Shown here: piece by piece, positions 1 through 6,491 of the stretch
Layout: the number at the start of each line of letters is the position of its first letter
How positions within the stretch are numbered: position 1 is the first letter of the stretch
Assembly (NCBI GenBank): GCA_002712005.1
Contig: PASP01000004.1
Span: 483,946-547,945, forward strand
From: Halobacteriovoraceae bacterium
Lineage (GTDB): Bacteria; Bdellovibrionota; Bacteriovoracia; Bacteriovoracales; Bacteriovoracaceae
Length of the DNA: 64,000 nt
Direction of reading: 5' to 3'
Program-made: the position numbers and the translations under genes
Notes under the pieces: generated by a model
Databases searched by the model: none
What the model was told of the DNA's origin: nothing
The model's input: only the letters and a program-made list of their open reading frames with translations

Positions 1-98
1 GAACTTTCTTCCCCCGTATTTTCTAATTTAGTTTGCTGACAACTTGATATTAATAAGGTCAATAACCCGACTACTAGCATTTTTAGTGAAAGTTTCAT
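1..98 (-). CDS. lipoprotein, N-terminal part only (runs off window)
   Basis: The ATG at 96-98 is preceded by a strong Shine-Dalgarno (GGAGG, about 105-109 on the minus strand) and opens a frame that stays open to the window edge, giving 32 codons. The peptide begins MKLSLKMLVVGLLTLLISSC, a lipoprotein signal peptide ending in the lipobox ISSC, followed by a polar stretch (QQTKLENTGEE). It starts 18 bases after the stop of the short-chain dehydrogenase and is probably the third gene of the permease operon. The mature protein lies outside the window, so no function can be given. Confidence 0.75.
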   Translation of the reverse strand, partial: MKLSLKMLVVGLLTLLISSCQQTKLENTGEES

Positions 99-116
99 TC
101 TATTGTCCTCCATCTT

Positions 117-860
117 TTATTTTGAATAATTTGCAAAAGGAAGTGTCATAATAAATCGATACATGAAGCGAGGTAAGCGCCTCAATATATGCATAACTAA
201 GGCCATTTGCCATGGGAAAACATATAAATTTCTTCCCTTATCAATTGCTTTTTTTATTTTCCGAGCCCCTTTATCTACAGACATCAGAAATGGCATATCA
301 TGATCATTCTTTTTGGTTAACGGAGTATCGATAAATCCAGGGCATATCGCCGTGACTTTAATTCCTAAATGCTTCAGATCCAAGGCATAACTTTCACAAA
401 GTGAAATAACGGCAGCTTTGGAAGCACTATAAGCGGAAGCTCCTGGTAGCCCTACAAAGCCAGCAACAGAAGCAGTTCCTACCAAATGTCCATGACCCTG
501 TTGAGCAAAAATAGAAATCGCAGGAGCAAAAGTATTGAGAACACCATAGATATTGATATCTATAATTTGCTTGGTAACTTTAAAGTCGGGAAGCTTCGAT
601 TTCGAACCATGGCTAATTCCAGCATTGGCCATCACAATATCGAGTCCACCTTTATGGTGAAAGTCAACAATTGCCTCTTTCAATGCTTGCTCATCAGTCA
701 CCGAAAGTTCGTAACATTCAAACCTACTCCTATAAGGATCAGGGAGCTTAGTTAAGTCCCTACCACAGACACCTACTCTATAACCTTCTTTGACATAGAG
801 TTTGGCCAATTCAAATCCTATTCCCGTGGTCGCCCCAGTAATGAAAATACTTTTATTCAT
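117..860 (-). CDS. short-chain dehydrogenase/reductase (SDR)
   Basis: This is a 247-residue classical SDR, an NAD(P)H-dependent cytoplasmic oxidoreductase of unknown substrate. The Rossmann motif GATTGIG is at residues 9-15, NAG at 79-81, the catalytic Ser near 131 and Tyr144-x3-Lys148 (YSASK), so the active site is complete. The C-terminal 40 residues are hydrophobic and basic, as in SDRs that associate with membranes. A TTG three codons upstream is possible, but the ATG at 860 overlaps the permease stop as ATGA, the usual sign of translational coupling. A lipoprotein gene follows 18 bases downstream. Confidence 0.85.
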   Translation of the reverse strand: MNKSIFITGATTGIGFELAKLYVKEGYRVGVCGRDLTKLPDPYRSRFECYELSVTDEQALKEAIVDFHHKGGLDIVMANAGISHGSKSKLPDFKVTKQIIDINIYGVLNTFAPAISIFAQQGHGHLVGTASVAGFVGLPGASAYSASKAAVISLCESYALDLKHLGIKVTAICPGFIDTPLTKKNDHDMPFLMSVDKGARKIKKAIDKGRNLYVFPWQMALVMHILRRLPRFMYRFIMTLPFANYSK

Positions 861-1909
861 GAGCAGCAAGCCTTTTTCTTTTTGGTAAAATATTTTGCCA
901 ATTTTTCATTATAAATTCCTTTGGCCATAAGTAGGATAAGAAAAATTCCAGTAACTTCACTAAAAGAAAGGGAATGTTCATCATGATGGACATCAAGTCC
1001 ATAATTCATAGGCCAATCAAAAGTTAGGTAGAGATAATCAACTAAGTAGCTCATCCCTAGACTCACAAATGCGATGGCCAAAACATTAATAATAACTCCT
1101 CGTTTCCCAATATGAGACTGAAGTACGGCCATATTTGTAAAATTCGTGGCAGGTCCAGCAAGTAAGAAGATGAGAGCACAGCCGGGACTCATTCCTTTCA
1201 TCATCATACCTGCCGCAATAGGAGTGGAAGAAGAGGCACAGATATAGAAAGGAATACCGATTAAGAGGAGAACCAGTCTTCCCCAAAGAGTATTACTTTG
1301 GAAAAAGAGCTCTTCCGGAACTAAAACATTTACCAGGGCGCCAAGAGCAATACCGATGAGAAGCCAAAATGCGAGATCATCAGAACTATCCTTAAAAGCG
1401 TAGCGAATCGCATCTTTTGCATGATCACTAACTGATTTCTTCGCCTTTTTTCCACCAGAGCAGCAGGAACTCACAGGCTCAGGCTTCTTAGCTTCAAATC
1501 GATTCCAGATATTTTGTGAAATTCCGGCCACTATCGCGGTAATAAAGGCAGCTATTGGCCGTAAAATTGTCATGGGAAGATCAAGAAGAGCATAGGTAAT
1601 TAACATTGAATCGATCCCAGACTCAGGAGTCGAAATCAAGAAAGAGCTTGTCGCTCCGTTACTAGCTCCATCTTTTCTAAGGGTCGCTGCTGCGGGAATC
1701 ACACTGCACGAACAAAGAGGAAGGGGAATACCAATGAGGGCCGCTTTAAAAACAGGCCCGGCTCCCTCCCCTTTTAGGAAAGATTTAAAGCGAGATAAGC
1801 TTAAAAATTCGTGAAGAACACCAGAGGCCAAGAGACCAAAGAGAAGATAAGGAGCAGTGATGACAATATAATCCCAAAATGCTGCAGTATACTCAGATAA
1901 AAATTCCAT
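857..1909 (-). CDS. permease, SO_0444-type Cu/Zn efflux family (DUF318/ArsP-like)
   Basis: A 350-residue polytopic inner-membrane protein of the two-part permease family that includes ArsP-like and SO_0444-type metal exporters. The family motif PLPLCSCSVIP is at residues 62-72 and a second hydrophobic half begins near residue 175. The halves are joined by a basic linker holding a Cys pair (about residues 149-150), and the protein ends in KKKKACCS. The clustered cysteines suit a thiophilic metal or metalloid, but the substrate is inferred from the family. It is the first gene of the operon, with the SDR gene overlapping its stop. A GAAGG sits about 10 bases before the ATG. Confidence 0.75.
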   Translation of the reverse strand: MEFLSEYTAAFWDYIVITAPYLLFGLLASGVLHEFLSLSRFKSFLKGEGAGPVFKAALIGIPLPLCSCSVIPAAATLRKDGASNGATSSFLISTPESGIDSMLITYALLDLPMTILRPIAAFITAIVAGISQNIWNRFEAKKPEPVSSCCSGGKKAKKSVSDHAKDAIRYAFKDSSDDLAFWLLIGIALGALVNVLVPEELFFQSNTLWGRLVLLLIGIPFYICASSSTPIAAGMMMKGMSPGCALIFLLAGPATNFTNMAVLQSHIGKRGVIINVLAIAFVSLGMSYLVDYLYLTFDWPMNYGLDVHHDEHSLSFSEVTGIFLILLMAKGIYNEKLAKYFTKKKKACCS

Positions 1910-2078
1910 AAATCGTCTGCCTTCAATAAAGCCTTCTCATCAAGACTTCATCTATTCTAAACGCCCATATACCTTTCGTATAGCTAAGCTCATGCTCTCA
2001 GTCCTACTTTTTATTTGTAAACAAACTAAGTCGGACACAAAATTTTACCCTAATATCAAAATATTTCCTTCTTTTTTC

Positions 2079-2107
2079 TTGACGTTAAAGCTCGACATAT
2101 CTATACT
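2079..2107 (+). promoter_or_regulatory. sigma70-type promoter of tRNA-Asp
   Basis: A TTGACG -35 box (2079-2084), an exact 17-base spacer and a TATACT -10 box (2102-2107) lie 20 bases upstream of the mature tRNA 5' end. Confidence 0.8.
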
Positions 2108-2127
2108 TCATACCACTCTGAAATTGC

Positions 2128-2204
2128 GGGGGCGTAGTTGAGCTGGTTACAACATCGCCCTGTCACGGCGAAGGTCGCGAGTTCGAATCTCGTCGCTCCC
2201 GCCA
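2128..2204 (+). tRNA. tRNA-Asp (anticodon GTC)
   Basis: A 77-nt cloverleaf with encoded CCA. The acceptor stem GGGGGCG pairs with CGCTCCC (one G-U pair), the discriminator is G, the anticodon GTC is at 2162-2164 and the T loop is TTCGAAT. A strong promoter lies upstream and an intrinsic terminator directly downstream. The last 11 bases plus two flanking T's recur at 5442-5454, which suggests use as an integration site. Confidence 0.95.
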
Positions 2205-2215
2205 TTAATGAGTTT

Positions 2216-2257
2216 AAAAAAGCTGATCTTTGTATTATCAAGATCAGCTTTTTTTTT
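2216..2257 (+). terminator. intrinsic terminator after tRNA-Asp
   Basis: The stem AAGCTGATCTT / AAGATCAGCTT encloses a 9-base loop and is followed by a long T run. Confidence 0.9.
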
Positions 2258-2310
2258 GTCCTTTTTTTATCCGTTTTCCATTCACATTATCGCAAAGCTA
2301 TCGCTTCAAG

Positions 2311-2760
2311 CTAAGGAAGTAAAAGTCGAGGACCAGCTCCTTCTTTTGCGAGATAGTCATCTGGATTTCGAAGGGGACAGTCTTTCAAAGAGAGGCAGCC
2401 ACAACCGATGCAAAATCCTAATTGAGTTTTCATTTTTTCAATCAGTCTTAACTTCTCAGTTAAAAGCTTATCCCAGCTTTTACCAAGCTTTCTCCAATCA
2501 CTAGGCTTTGGGCTATCTTTATTTTCAATAGCACTAAAGGCTTCTTTGATTTCACTAAGAGAGAGACCAATCGTTTGAGCAACTTTGATATAGCTTAAGA
2601 GTCTTAGCTCCTGTCTATGGAAACGGCGTTGATTGGCACTATTTCTGTGAGAACGTAGTAACCCCTTGGATTCATAAAAATGAATCGCTGAAACAGTGAC
2701 ACCGCCTCTTTTCGCCAATTCTCCTACGGATAAATATGGGTTTTCTGAATTTACTGACAT
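2311..2760 (-). CDS. soxR: redox-sensitive MerR-family regulator SoxR
   Basis: A 149-residue MerR-family activator. The N-terminal winged helix (LSVGELAKRGGVTVSAIHFYE, residues 10-30) is followed by a dimerisation coiled coil and the [2Fe-2S] motif CIGCGCLSLKDCPLRNP. Its cysteines at 117, 120, 122 and 128 keep the C-x2-C-x-C-x5-C spacing of E. coli SoxR. The family senses redox-cycling compounds through oxidation of the cluster. The start at 2760 is chosen over an upstream one because AAGGAGT lies just before it and the upstream region is the SoxR operator. It is divergent from an SDR gene whose promoter holds the operator at 2773-2790, so autoregulation and control of that gene are likely. 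Confidence 0.93.
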   Translation of the reverse strand: MSVNSENPYLSVGELAKRGGVTVSAIHFYESKGLLRSHRNSANQRRFHRQELRLLSYIKVAQTIGLSLSEIKEAFSAIENKDSPKPSDWRKLGKSWDKLLTEKLRLIEKMKTQLGFCIGCGCLSLKDCPLRNPDDYLAKEGAGPRLLLP

Positions 2761-2768
2761 ACCACTCC

Positions 2769-2799
2769 TTGACCTCAACTTAACTTGAGGTCTTAACAT
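2769..2799 (+). promoter_or_regulatory. SoxR-dependent promoter and operator
   Basis: The 18-bp dyad CCTCAACTTAACTTGAGG (2773-2790) differs by one base from the E. coli soxS operator as I recall it. It lies between a TTGACC -35 (2769-2774) and a TAACAT -10 (2794-2799). The spacer is 19 bp, the over-long spacing typical of MerR-family activated promoters. It points towards the SDR gene at 2841. Confidence 0.9.
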
Positions 2800-2840
2800 A
2801 CCTTAGTCTAACAAGATGAAAACTGAAAAGGAGAAATAAA

Positions 2841-3584
2841 ATGGCCAAAAGAAATGCTTTAATCACTGGTGGAGCCCGTGGAATTGGTGCAGCTATCGCT
2901 GAGAGACTTGCAACTGATGGAAATAGGGTTTTTATTAACTATGTTAATAGTACTCAAACTGCAAATGATCTTGTTGAAAAAATAAACACTAATGGTGGCG
3001 AAGCCTATGCGCTTCAGGCAGATGTTAGAGATGACACTAAGATTCAGGCCATGTTTGATAAGATCGCTGTAGACTTTGGTGGTGTTGATATTCTTGTATC
3101 TAATGCCAATATGAGCTTCACTCAGAAGCCTTTCCTTGAACAAACTTGGGATGAGTTTTCCCAAAAACTTAATGATGAAGTCCATGCTTCTTATGTGACG
3201 GCTCGCCTTGCTGCTCTAAGCATGAAGGACAAAAAGTATGGTCGCCTTATTTTTATTTCAAGTACTTTATCTGAAAGTCCTGCCCCAAGTTTTATCGCTC
3301 ATGGTACGGCTAAAGGAGCTCTTGATAGCTTAAATAAGTACCTAGCTCAAGAACTTGGGCCACTTGGAATTACTTCTAATATTGTCGCTCCTGGTCTTAT
3401 TCTTACAGATGCGACAAAACAATCACCTGATGAATTTAAAGACTTTATCAAATCAATGACTCCAACACAAAGAATTGGTGAACCAAGTGATGTAGCTAAT
3501 ACTGTCAGCTTTCTAGCAAGTGAGCAAAGCCTTCACATTACTGGAACTTATATTCCTGTCTGTGGTGGCGCCTATTTACCCTAG
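2841..3584 (+). CDS. SoxR-controlled SDR with His in place of the catalytic Tyr
   Basis: A 247-residue SDR resembling 3-oxoacyl-ACP reductases. The cofactor motif GGARGIG is at residues 10-16. The usual NAG reads NAN (88-90), Ser141 is kept, but the catalytic YxxxK reads HGTAK (His154, Lys158). The fold should bind NAD(P), but ordinary Tyr-based proton transfer is not possible, so the protein uses another substrate chemistry or only binds the cofactor. AAAGGAGAAA precedes the ATG. The SoxR box upstream implies induction by redox-active compounds, so quinone-like or other electrophilic metabolites are plausible substrates (inference). Confidence 0.85.
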   Translation: MAKRNALITGGARGIGAAIAERLATDGNRVFINYVNSTQTANDLVEKINTNGGEAYALQADVRDDTKIQAMFDKIAVDFGGVDILVSNANMSFTQKPFLEQTWDEFSQKLNDEVHASYVTARLAALSMKDKKYGRLIFISSTLSESPAPSFIAHGTAKGALDSLNKYLAQELGPLGITSNIVAPGLILTDATKQSPDEFKDFIKSMTPTQRIGEPSDVANTVSFLASEQSLHITGTYIPVCGGAYLP

Positions 3585-3599
3585 AAATTTGAATCTGGA

Positions 3600-3641
3600 C
3601 ATGCACCTTTGGTTCTGCAATTGCGAAACCAAAAGTGCATG
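3600..3641. repeat. 42-bp near-perfect inverted repeat
   Basis: The two 21-base halves pair except at three positions, centred on GCAATTGC and bounded by CATGCAC and GTGCATG. It begins 16 bases after the SDR stop, so it may act as a terminator or RNA-stabilising hairpin, although no T run follows. Its right end merges into a GTGC-type palindrome (3633-3647) found elsewhere in the window. Confidence 0.7.
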
Positions 3642-3647
3642 GCACTT
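3633..3647. repeat. dispersed palindrome, copy 1 (AAGTGC-ATG-GCACTT)
   Basis: Six-base arms around a 3-base centre. It has the same arms as the element at 7229-7243, in reverse orientation. Confidence 0.6.
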
Positions 3648-3761
3648 CTTCCCTTCTCCACTATCATATTGACACTTAATATTAAATCAGTGCATTCTAC
3701 TCAGGTTGGTGTTGGTTACGCCAGTCGTCCGTGCAAAGACTTATGGTCAAACCTTTTCAAT

Positions 3762-3800
3762 AAGTAGCAAGTCAAACTCTAACTTTATGACTCGCTTCTT
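3762..3800 (+). other. hairpin in the leader of the gene at 3837
   Basis: AAGTAGCAAGTCA (3762-3774) pairs with TGACTCGCTTCTT (3788-3800) at 11 of 13 positions, and the hairpin ends 36 bases before the start codon. A TTGACA at 3669-3674 could begin a promoter for this leader, but the -10 is weak. A regulatory leader RNA is possible. Nothing else is recognisable between 3648 and 3836. Confidence 0.3.
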
Positions 3801-3836
3801 GCGGACAAAGATCGAGTTAACTAAAAGGAGGAGTGT

Positions 3837-4265
3837 ATGACTAATACGTCTACACCAGTTAAGTTTTTCAAAAGAGAAGCAAAAATCTTGTTCAAACAAG
3901 TTAAAGCCAATGATGATAAAGCATTAGCCAGAGTTACTTCTATTATTAAAGACTCTAATAAAATCAGTCTTATGCGCGTGCAGCACGTGATTGCTGTTGA
4001 GCACGGATTTTCAAAATGGGAGGAATTGATTAATTCTTCTGACTTTGAATTACAAAATGCCATTAACAAAAGGCAAGTAACTTTATCCCAGCTAAAACCT
4101 CGCTCACGAACACCACTTAGTAGCTTCTACCTTGGACCAAAGGGGATCCCTACATCCCTAGAGAATGAGACAATATCAACTTTCTTTGATCAGATGACTC
4201 AAAGAGAACAAGAAATGTATCTTAATGAGGATGCTCGAGCGAAGGAACTAATCGGCTATCGCTAA
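3837..4265 (+). CDS. small protein with Glyoxalase_8-like N-terminal module
   Basis: A 142-residue cytoplasmic protein with a very strong Shine-Dalgarno (AAAAGGAGG). Residues 9-65 follow the pattern of the small helical module annotated in 'glyoxalase superfamily' proteins: FFKREAKILFKQ, then AL.RV, then SLMRVQHVIAVEHGFSKW. The C-terminal half (about 70-142) is polar and unrecognised. There is no glyoxalase metal site, so enzymatic activity should not be assumed. It stands alone between the SoxR module and the SIR2-like gene and ends at a hairpin (4274-4318). Confidence 0.65.
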   Translation: MTNTSTPVKFFKREAKILFKQVKANDDKALARVTSIIKDSNKISLMRVQHVIAVEHGFSKWEELINSSDFELQNAINKRQVTLSQLKPRSRTPLSSFYLGPKGIPTSLENETISTFFDQMTQREQEMYLNEDARAKELIGYR

Positions 4266-4273
4266 TTACAAGT

Positions 4274-4318
4274 TCGCTTTAGGATTCTCAATCCTTAAGG
4301 ATTAAGGACCTGAAGCGA
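4274..4318 (+). terminator. hairpin after the gene at 3837 (no T run)
   Basis: TCGCTTTAGG (4274-4283) pairs with CCTGAAGCGA (4309-4318) with one mismatch, enclosing the 12-bp palindrome ATCCTTAAGGAT (4291-4302). No T run follows. Confidence 0.4.
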
Positions 4319-4361
4319 TTACAAACGACGTGAAAGACAGCGATGACATCAAGACTCAGGA

Positions 4362-5303
4362 CTAGAAAAAGCTATTAGGAATCATTTTCTCGATCAGCAT
4401 TTTACATGTATCACCTTTCTCTATGGGTAAGTATGAGTCATCCTGCACGCTACTCATCATATGCTCAATAATCGTTTCACTGACTCCATACCCCGTTGAA
4501 AAAAGCCTCTTATTTTTAATATGGTCTTCTAATGAGTTGCGATCAAAAAGAAGAGCATTATTCTTTCGATCAAATCCATAGCCCAAAATTACAATTTTTT
4601 TGCTTTCATTGATATCTTTATGAAAGTTGTTAACCGCAGTCTCATTATGTTTTCTTATCAAGGAAATGTATTCCGATTCTTCTTTAATCTCATCAAAATT
4701 CTCTACTTTAGCAACTTTTTCATGTTCTCTATCAAAGTTAAGCCCTAGGGTTCTTCCATAAATGTGCTTAATTCTTAAATATTTATAATCCTGTACGTGA
4801 TACTGCGTTCTCAATATGAACTCGACTTTTTTCTTAAATAAATTGTCATAATTAAAACTTAAGACCTGCGGTGGTTTCGAAAGAAACTCATCTCTATGAT
4901 GCTCCATTGAGTAATGAACAAAAGGCTCGATCCAATCATTATGCTTTAATACTCTGGCAACTTCTTTTTGAGAAATGAAATAGTATATTATCATCTTAGC
5001 AAGTCTAACAAGCTCCGGCTTGATCTCGTGAGAGTCCTGTAAGAATAAATCAATTGATGTCGCTCCAGAGATCTGAAGTTTGTCACGTAACTCATTAACT
5101 TTGCTCAGTCCGTAACCCTCATTCTTTAAATGCTTTAAAAAGTTAGCATCGTTTATTTGTGTTGGACTCCAGCTATTATCAGGATGATTATTAACTAAAT
5201 TTATGATTGCTTCTTTTAAATCTTTCCCTGATGGAAACTCGTAGGGACAGCTTGAGCCAGCCCCTAAAATAAAAATAGAATCTTTGAAAAAATATTCACC
5301 CAT
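4362..5303 (-). CDS. SIR2-like NAD-binding protein, possible defence protein
   Basis: A 313-residue protein with the signature of SIR2_2-like domains: FILGAGSSCPYEFPSG (residues 11-26, NAD-binding loop), FNYDNLF near residue 150 and ILGYGF near residue 240. Bacterial members of this class are commonly NAD-degrading effectors of anti-phage systems, either single or paired with a sensor. Here it is alone, with no recognisable partner on its strand. It sits at the distal end of the putative tRNA-Asp island, a typical place for defence cargo. The classification rests on short motifs, and the defence role is inference. No strong Shine-Dalgarno is seen before the ATG. Confidence 0.65.
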   Translation of the reverse strand: MGEYFFKDSIFILGAGSSCPYEFPSGKDLKEAIINLVNNHPDNSWSPTQINDANFLKHLKNEGYGLSKVNELRDKLQISGATSIDLFLQDSHEIKPELVRLAKMIIYYFISQKEVARVLKHNDWIEPFVHYSMEHHRDEFLSKPPQVLSFNYDNLFKKKVEFILRTQYHVQDYKYLRIKHIYGRTLGLNFDREHEKVAKVENFDEIKEESEYISLIRKHNETAVNNFHKDINESKKIVILGYGFDRKNNALLFDRNSLEDHIKNKRLFSTGYGVSETIIEHMMSSVQDDSYLPIEKGDTCKMLIEKMIPNSFF

Positions 5304-5441
5304 TTGGAACTAACCCCATTTGCATACTCTTAACCTATGCTTCTTAAGCCCCCAATATTTTACAAAAGAGATACCAATTAGGGTAACTCAATATCTAGGA
5401 CACATAACACACTCAAATTACGATAAGTTATCGAGTTTTTA

Positions 5442-5454
5442 CGCTCCCGCCATT
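5442..5454 (+). repeat. distal att-like copy of the tRNA-Asp 3' end
   Basis: CGCTCCCGCCATT is identical to 2194-2206, the acceptor 3' strand, discriminator, CCA and two flanking T's. The rest of the tRNA is absent upstream. Confidence 0.6.
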
Positions 5455-5468
5455 TTGAGTTAATTTCG

Positions 5469-5500
5469 AAAAAAAGCCCTTCTTCTTGATGGGCTTTTTT
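5469..5500 (+). terminator. terminator-like hairpin
   Basis: AAAAAAAGCCC (5469-5479) pairs with GGGCTTTTTT (5491-5500) across a pyrimidine-rich loop. It probably once ended the tRNA-Asp transcript. Confidence 0.6.
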
Positions 5501-5642
5501 ATTGTCTTTTTTTCGGATTTTCTCACTTAATGGTGGACTGCACCGCACTCAAACCTTCAACTACAAGCATACAACCCAAATCCACAGCTACACCTCTTCC
5601 TTATATAAATCTTACAAAACTTAAGCACTAGCTACTTAGCCT

Positions 5643-5651
5643 TGATAGAAT
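5643..5651 (+). promoter_or_regulatory. extended -10 of a leaderless gene
   Basis: TGA-TAGAAT ends 6 bases before the ATG at 5658, and there is no Shine-Dalgarno. Confidence 0.55.
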
Positions 5652-5657
5652 TTACTC

Positions 5658-6461
5658 ATGCTTAATCGATTACTAAAGAACCTATTGCTTTTGGGGTTCA
5701 TTTGCCTTTGTTTTGAATCTTACGCTGAAAGTGTAAGCATAAGAACTCTCGTTATTTATAGTGAGGAGTATTTAAATTCTTATCCAAACAAAACCAAGGC
5801 CAAAGATGAAGTAAAGAAAGAAATTCTCTTTCTTAATAACTCACTTGAAAAACAAAAAGTAAAAATCTTCTTCAATCTCATTGCCGAGGAGTCAGTAACC
5901 CTTGATTATATGGGATCTCCAGAAGAGTACTGCTATGATTTTGTGGGGGATTCTTTTTATTTGATCGATCCAAATCCAGAATTTGCAAACTTAGTTAAAT
6001 ATAGAAAAAAGCATAAAGCCGATGTTGTTATTTTAATGACGCATAATAACTCATCCCATTTTATCGCATCTAAAAATTATGGTATCGCCTGTGATCAATT
6101 TTATGATGGATCTTTCCGTGACTATCGTGAGACTGATCAATCTTATTTAATCGTTGATAAGCAGGGACTCAACACTCTTACACTCCCCCACGAGATCGGC
6201 CACTTTTTAGGGCTCGATCATCATTACGCCCTGATTGATCAAAACGAAGCGACCATGATGATCGGGAATGGAAATGAAGAGAATTTAAGAAGAATTGGCC
6301 TATGGTCAGATTCCTCAATGAAACCTTTCTACGAATATGGCGAAGTGGCCACCTCTTTTCAAGGCCTTAGTGATGTTCAAATAATGAACCATAACGCTGT
6401 ACATGCCTCTCAAGCTTTTGAAAGGATGAATAATACTTTGCCGAAGCTTGAGATGGATTAA
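5658..6461 (+). CDS. secreted metzincin-type zinc metallopeptidase
   Basis: A 267-residue exported protein. The signal peptide covers residues 1-23 (cleavage after SYA). The zinc motif HEIGHFLGLDH at 178-188 fits HExxHxxGxxH exactly, and Met200-Met201 (ATMMIG) is a candidate Met-turn. Cys92 and Cys145 could form a disulphide. The mature enzyme is short, with no obvious propeptide or targeting domain. It probably acts in the periplasm or outside the cell. There is no Shine-Dalgarno; a -10 box ends 6 bases before the ATG. The gene ends just before a short dispersed palindrome. Confidence 0.85.
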   Translation: MLNRLLKNLLLLGFICLCFESYAESVSIRTLVIYSEEYLNSYPNKTKAKDEVKKEILFLNNSLEKQKVKIFFNLIAEESVTLDYMGSPEEYCYDFVGDSFYLIDPNPEFANLVKYRKKHKADVVILMTHNNSSHFIASKNYGIACDQFYDGSFRDYRETDQSYLIVDKQGLNTLTLPHEIGHFLGLDHHYALIDQNEATMMIGNGNEENLRRIGLWSDSSMKPFYEYGEVATSFQGLSDVQIMNHNAVHASQAFERMNNTLPKLEMD

Positions 6462-6470
6462 TACCCAAAA

Positions 6471-6485
6471 AGGTGCCATGCACCT
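6471..6485. repeat. dispersed palindrome, copy 2 (AGGTGC-CAT-GCACCT)
   Basis: It has six-base arms and a CAT centre and lies between two convergent genes, 9 bases after the metzincin stop. Confidence 0.6.
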
Positions 6486-6491
6486 CTAGAA

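Larger units (their letters stand above)
2207..5454. mobile_element. possible degenerate genomic island at tRNA-Asp
   Basis: The segment is bounded by the 3' end of tRNA-Asp and by an exact 13-bp direct copy (CGCTCCCGCCATT) at 2194-2206 and 5442-5454. The distal copy has no other tRNA-like sequence and is followed by a terminator at 5469-5500, as expected if the original tRNA flank had been pushed downstream by integration. The cargo is soxR, an SDR, a small protein and a SIR2-like gene. No integrase is present, so this would be a remnant. A decayed duplicate of the tRNA locus is the alternative. Confidence 0.4.
5304..5657. other. 354-bp intergenic region: distal tRNA repeat, hairpins, promoter
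   Basis: It contains a 13-bp palindrome CGATAAGTTATCG (5421-5433), the 13-bp copy of the tRNA-Asp 3' end (5442-5454), a terminator-like hairpin (5469-5500) and the -10 box of the metzincin gene (5646-5651). No further ORF is supported. Confidence 0.6.

Noticed and set aside
2208..2504. A 98-residue plus-strand ORF across soxR
   Set aside because: It begins inside the tRNA terminator and runs antisense to soxR, whose iron-sulphur motif fixes the coding strand.
3837..4265. A glyoxalase enzyme
   Set aside because: Only a small helical module is shared with proteins of that name; no metal ligands of a glyoxalase fold are seen.
5442..5454. A second, degenerate tRNA-Asp gene
   Set aside because: Only the 3' acceptor end matches; the T arm, anticodon arm and D arm are absent upstream, so an att-like copy fits better.
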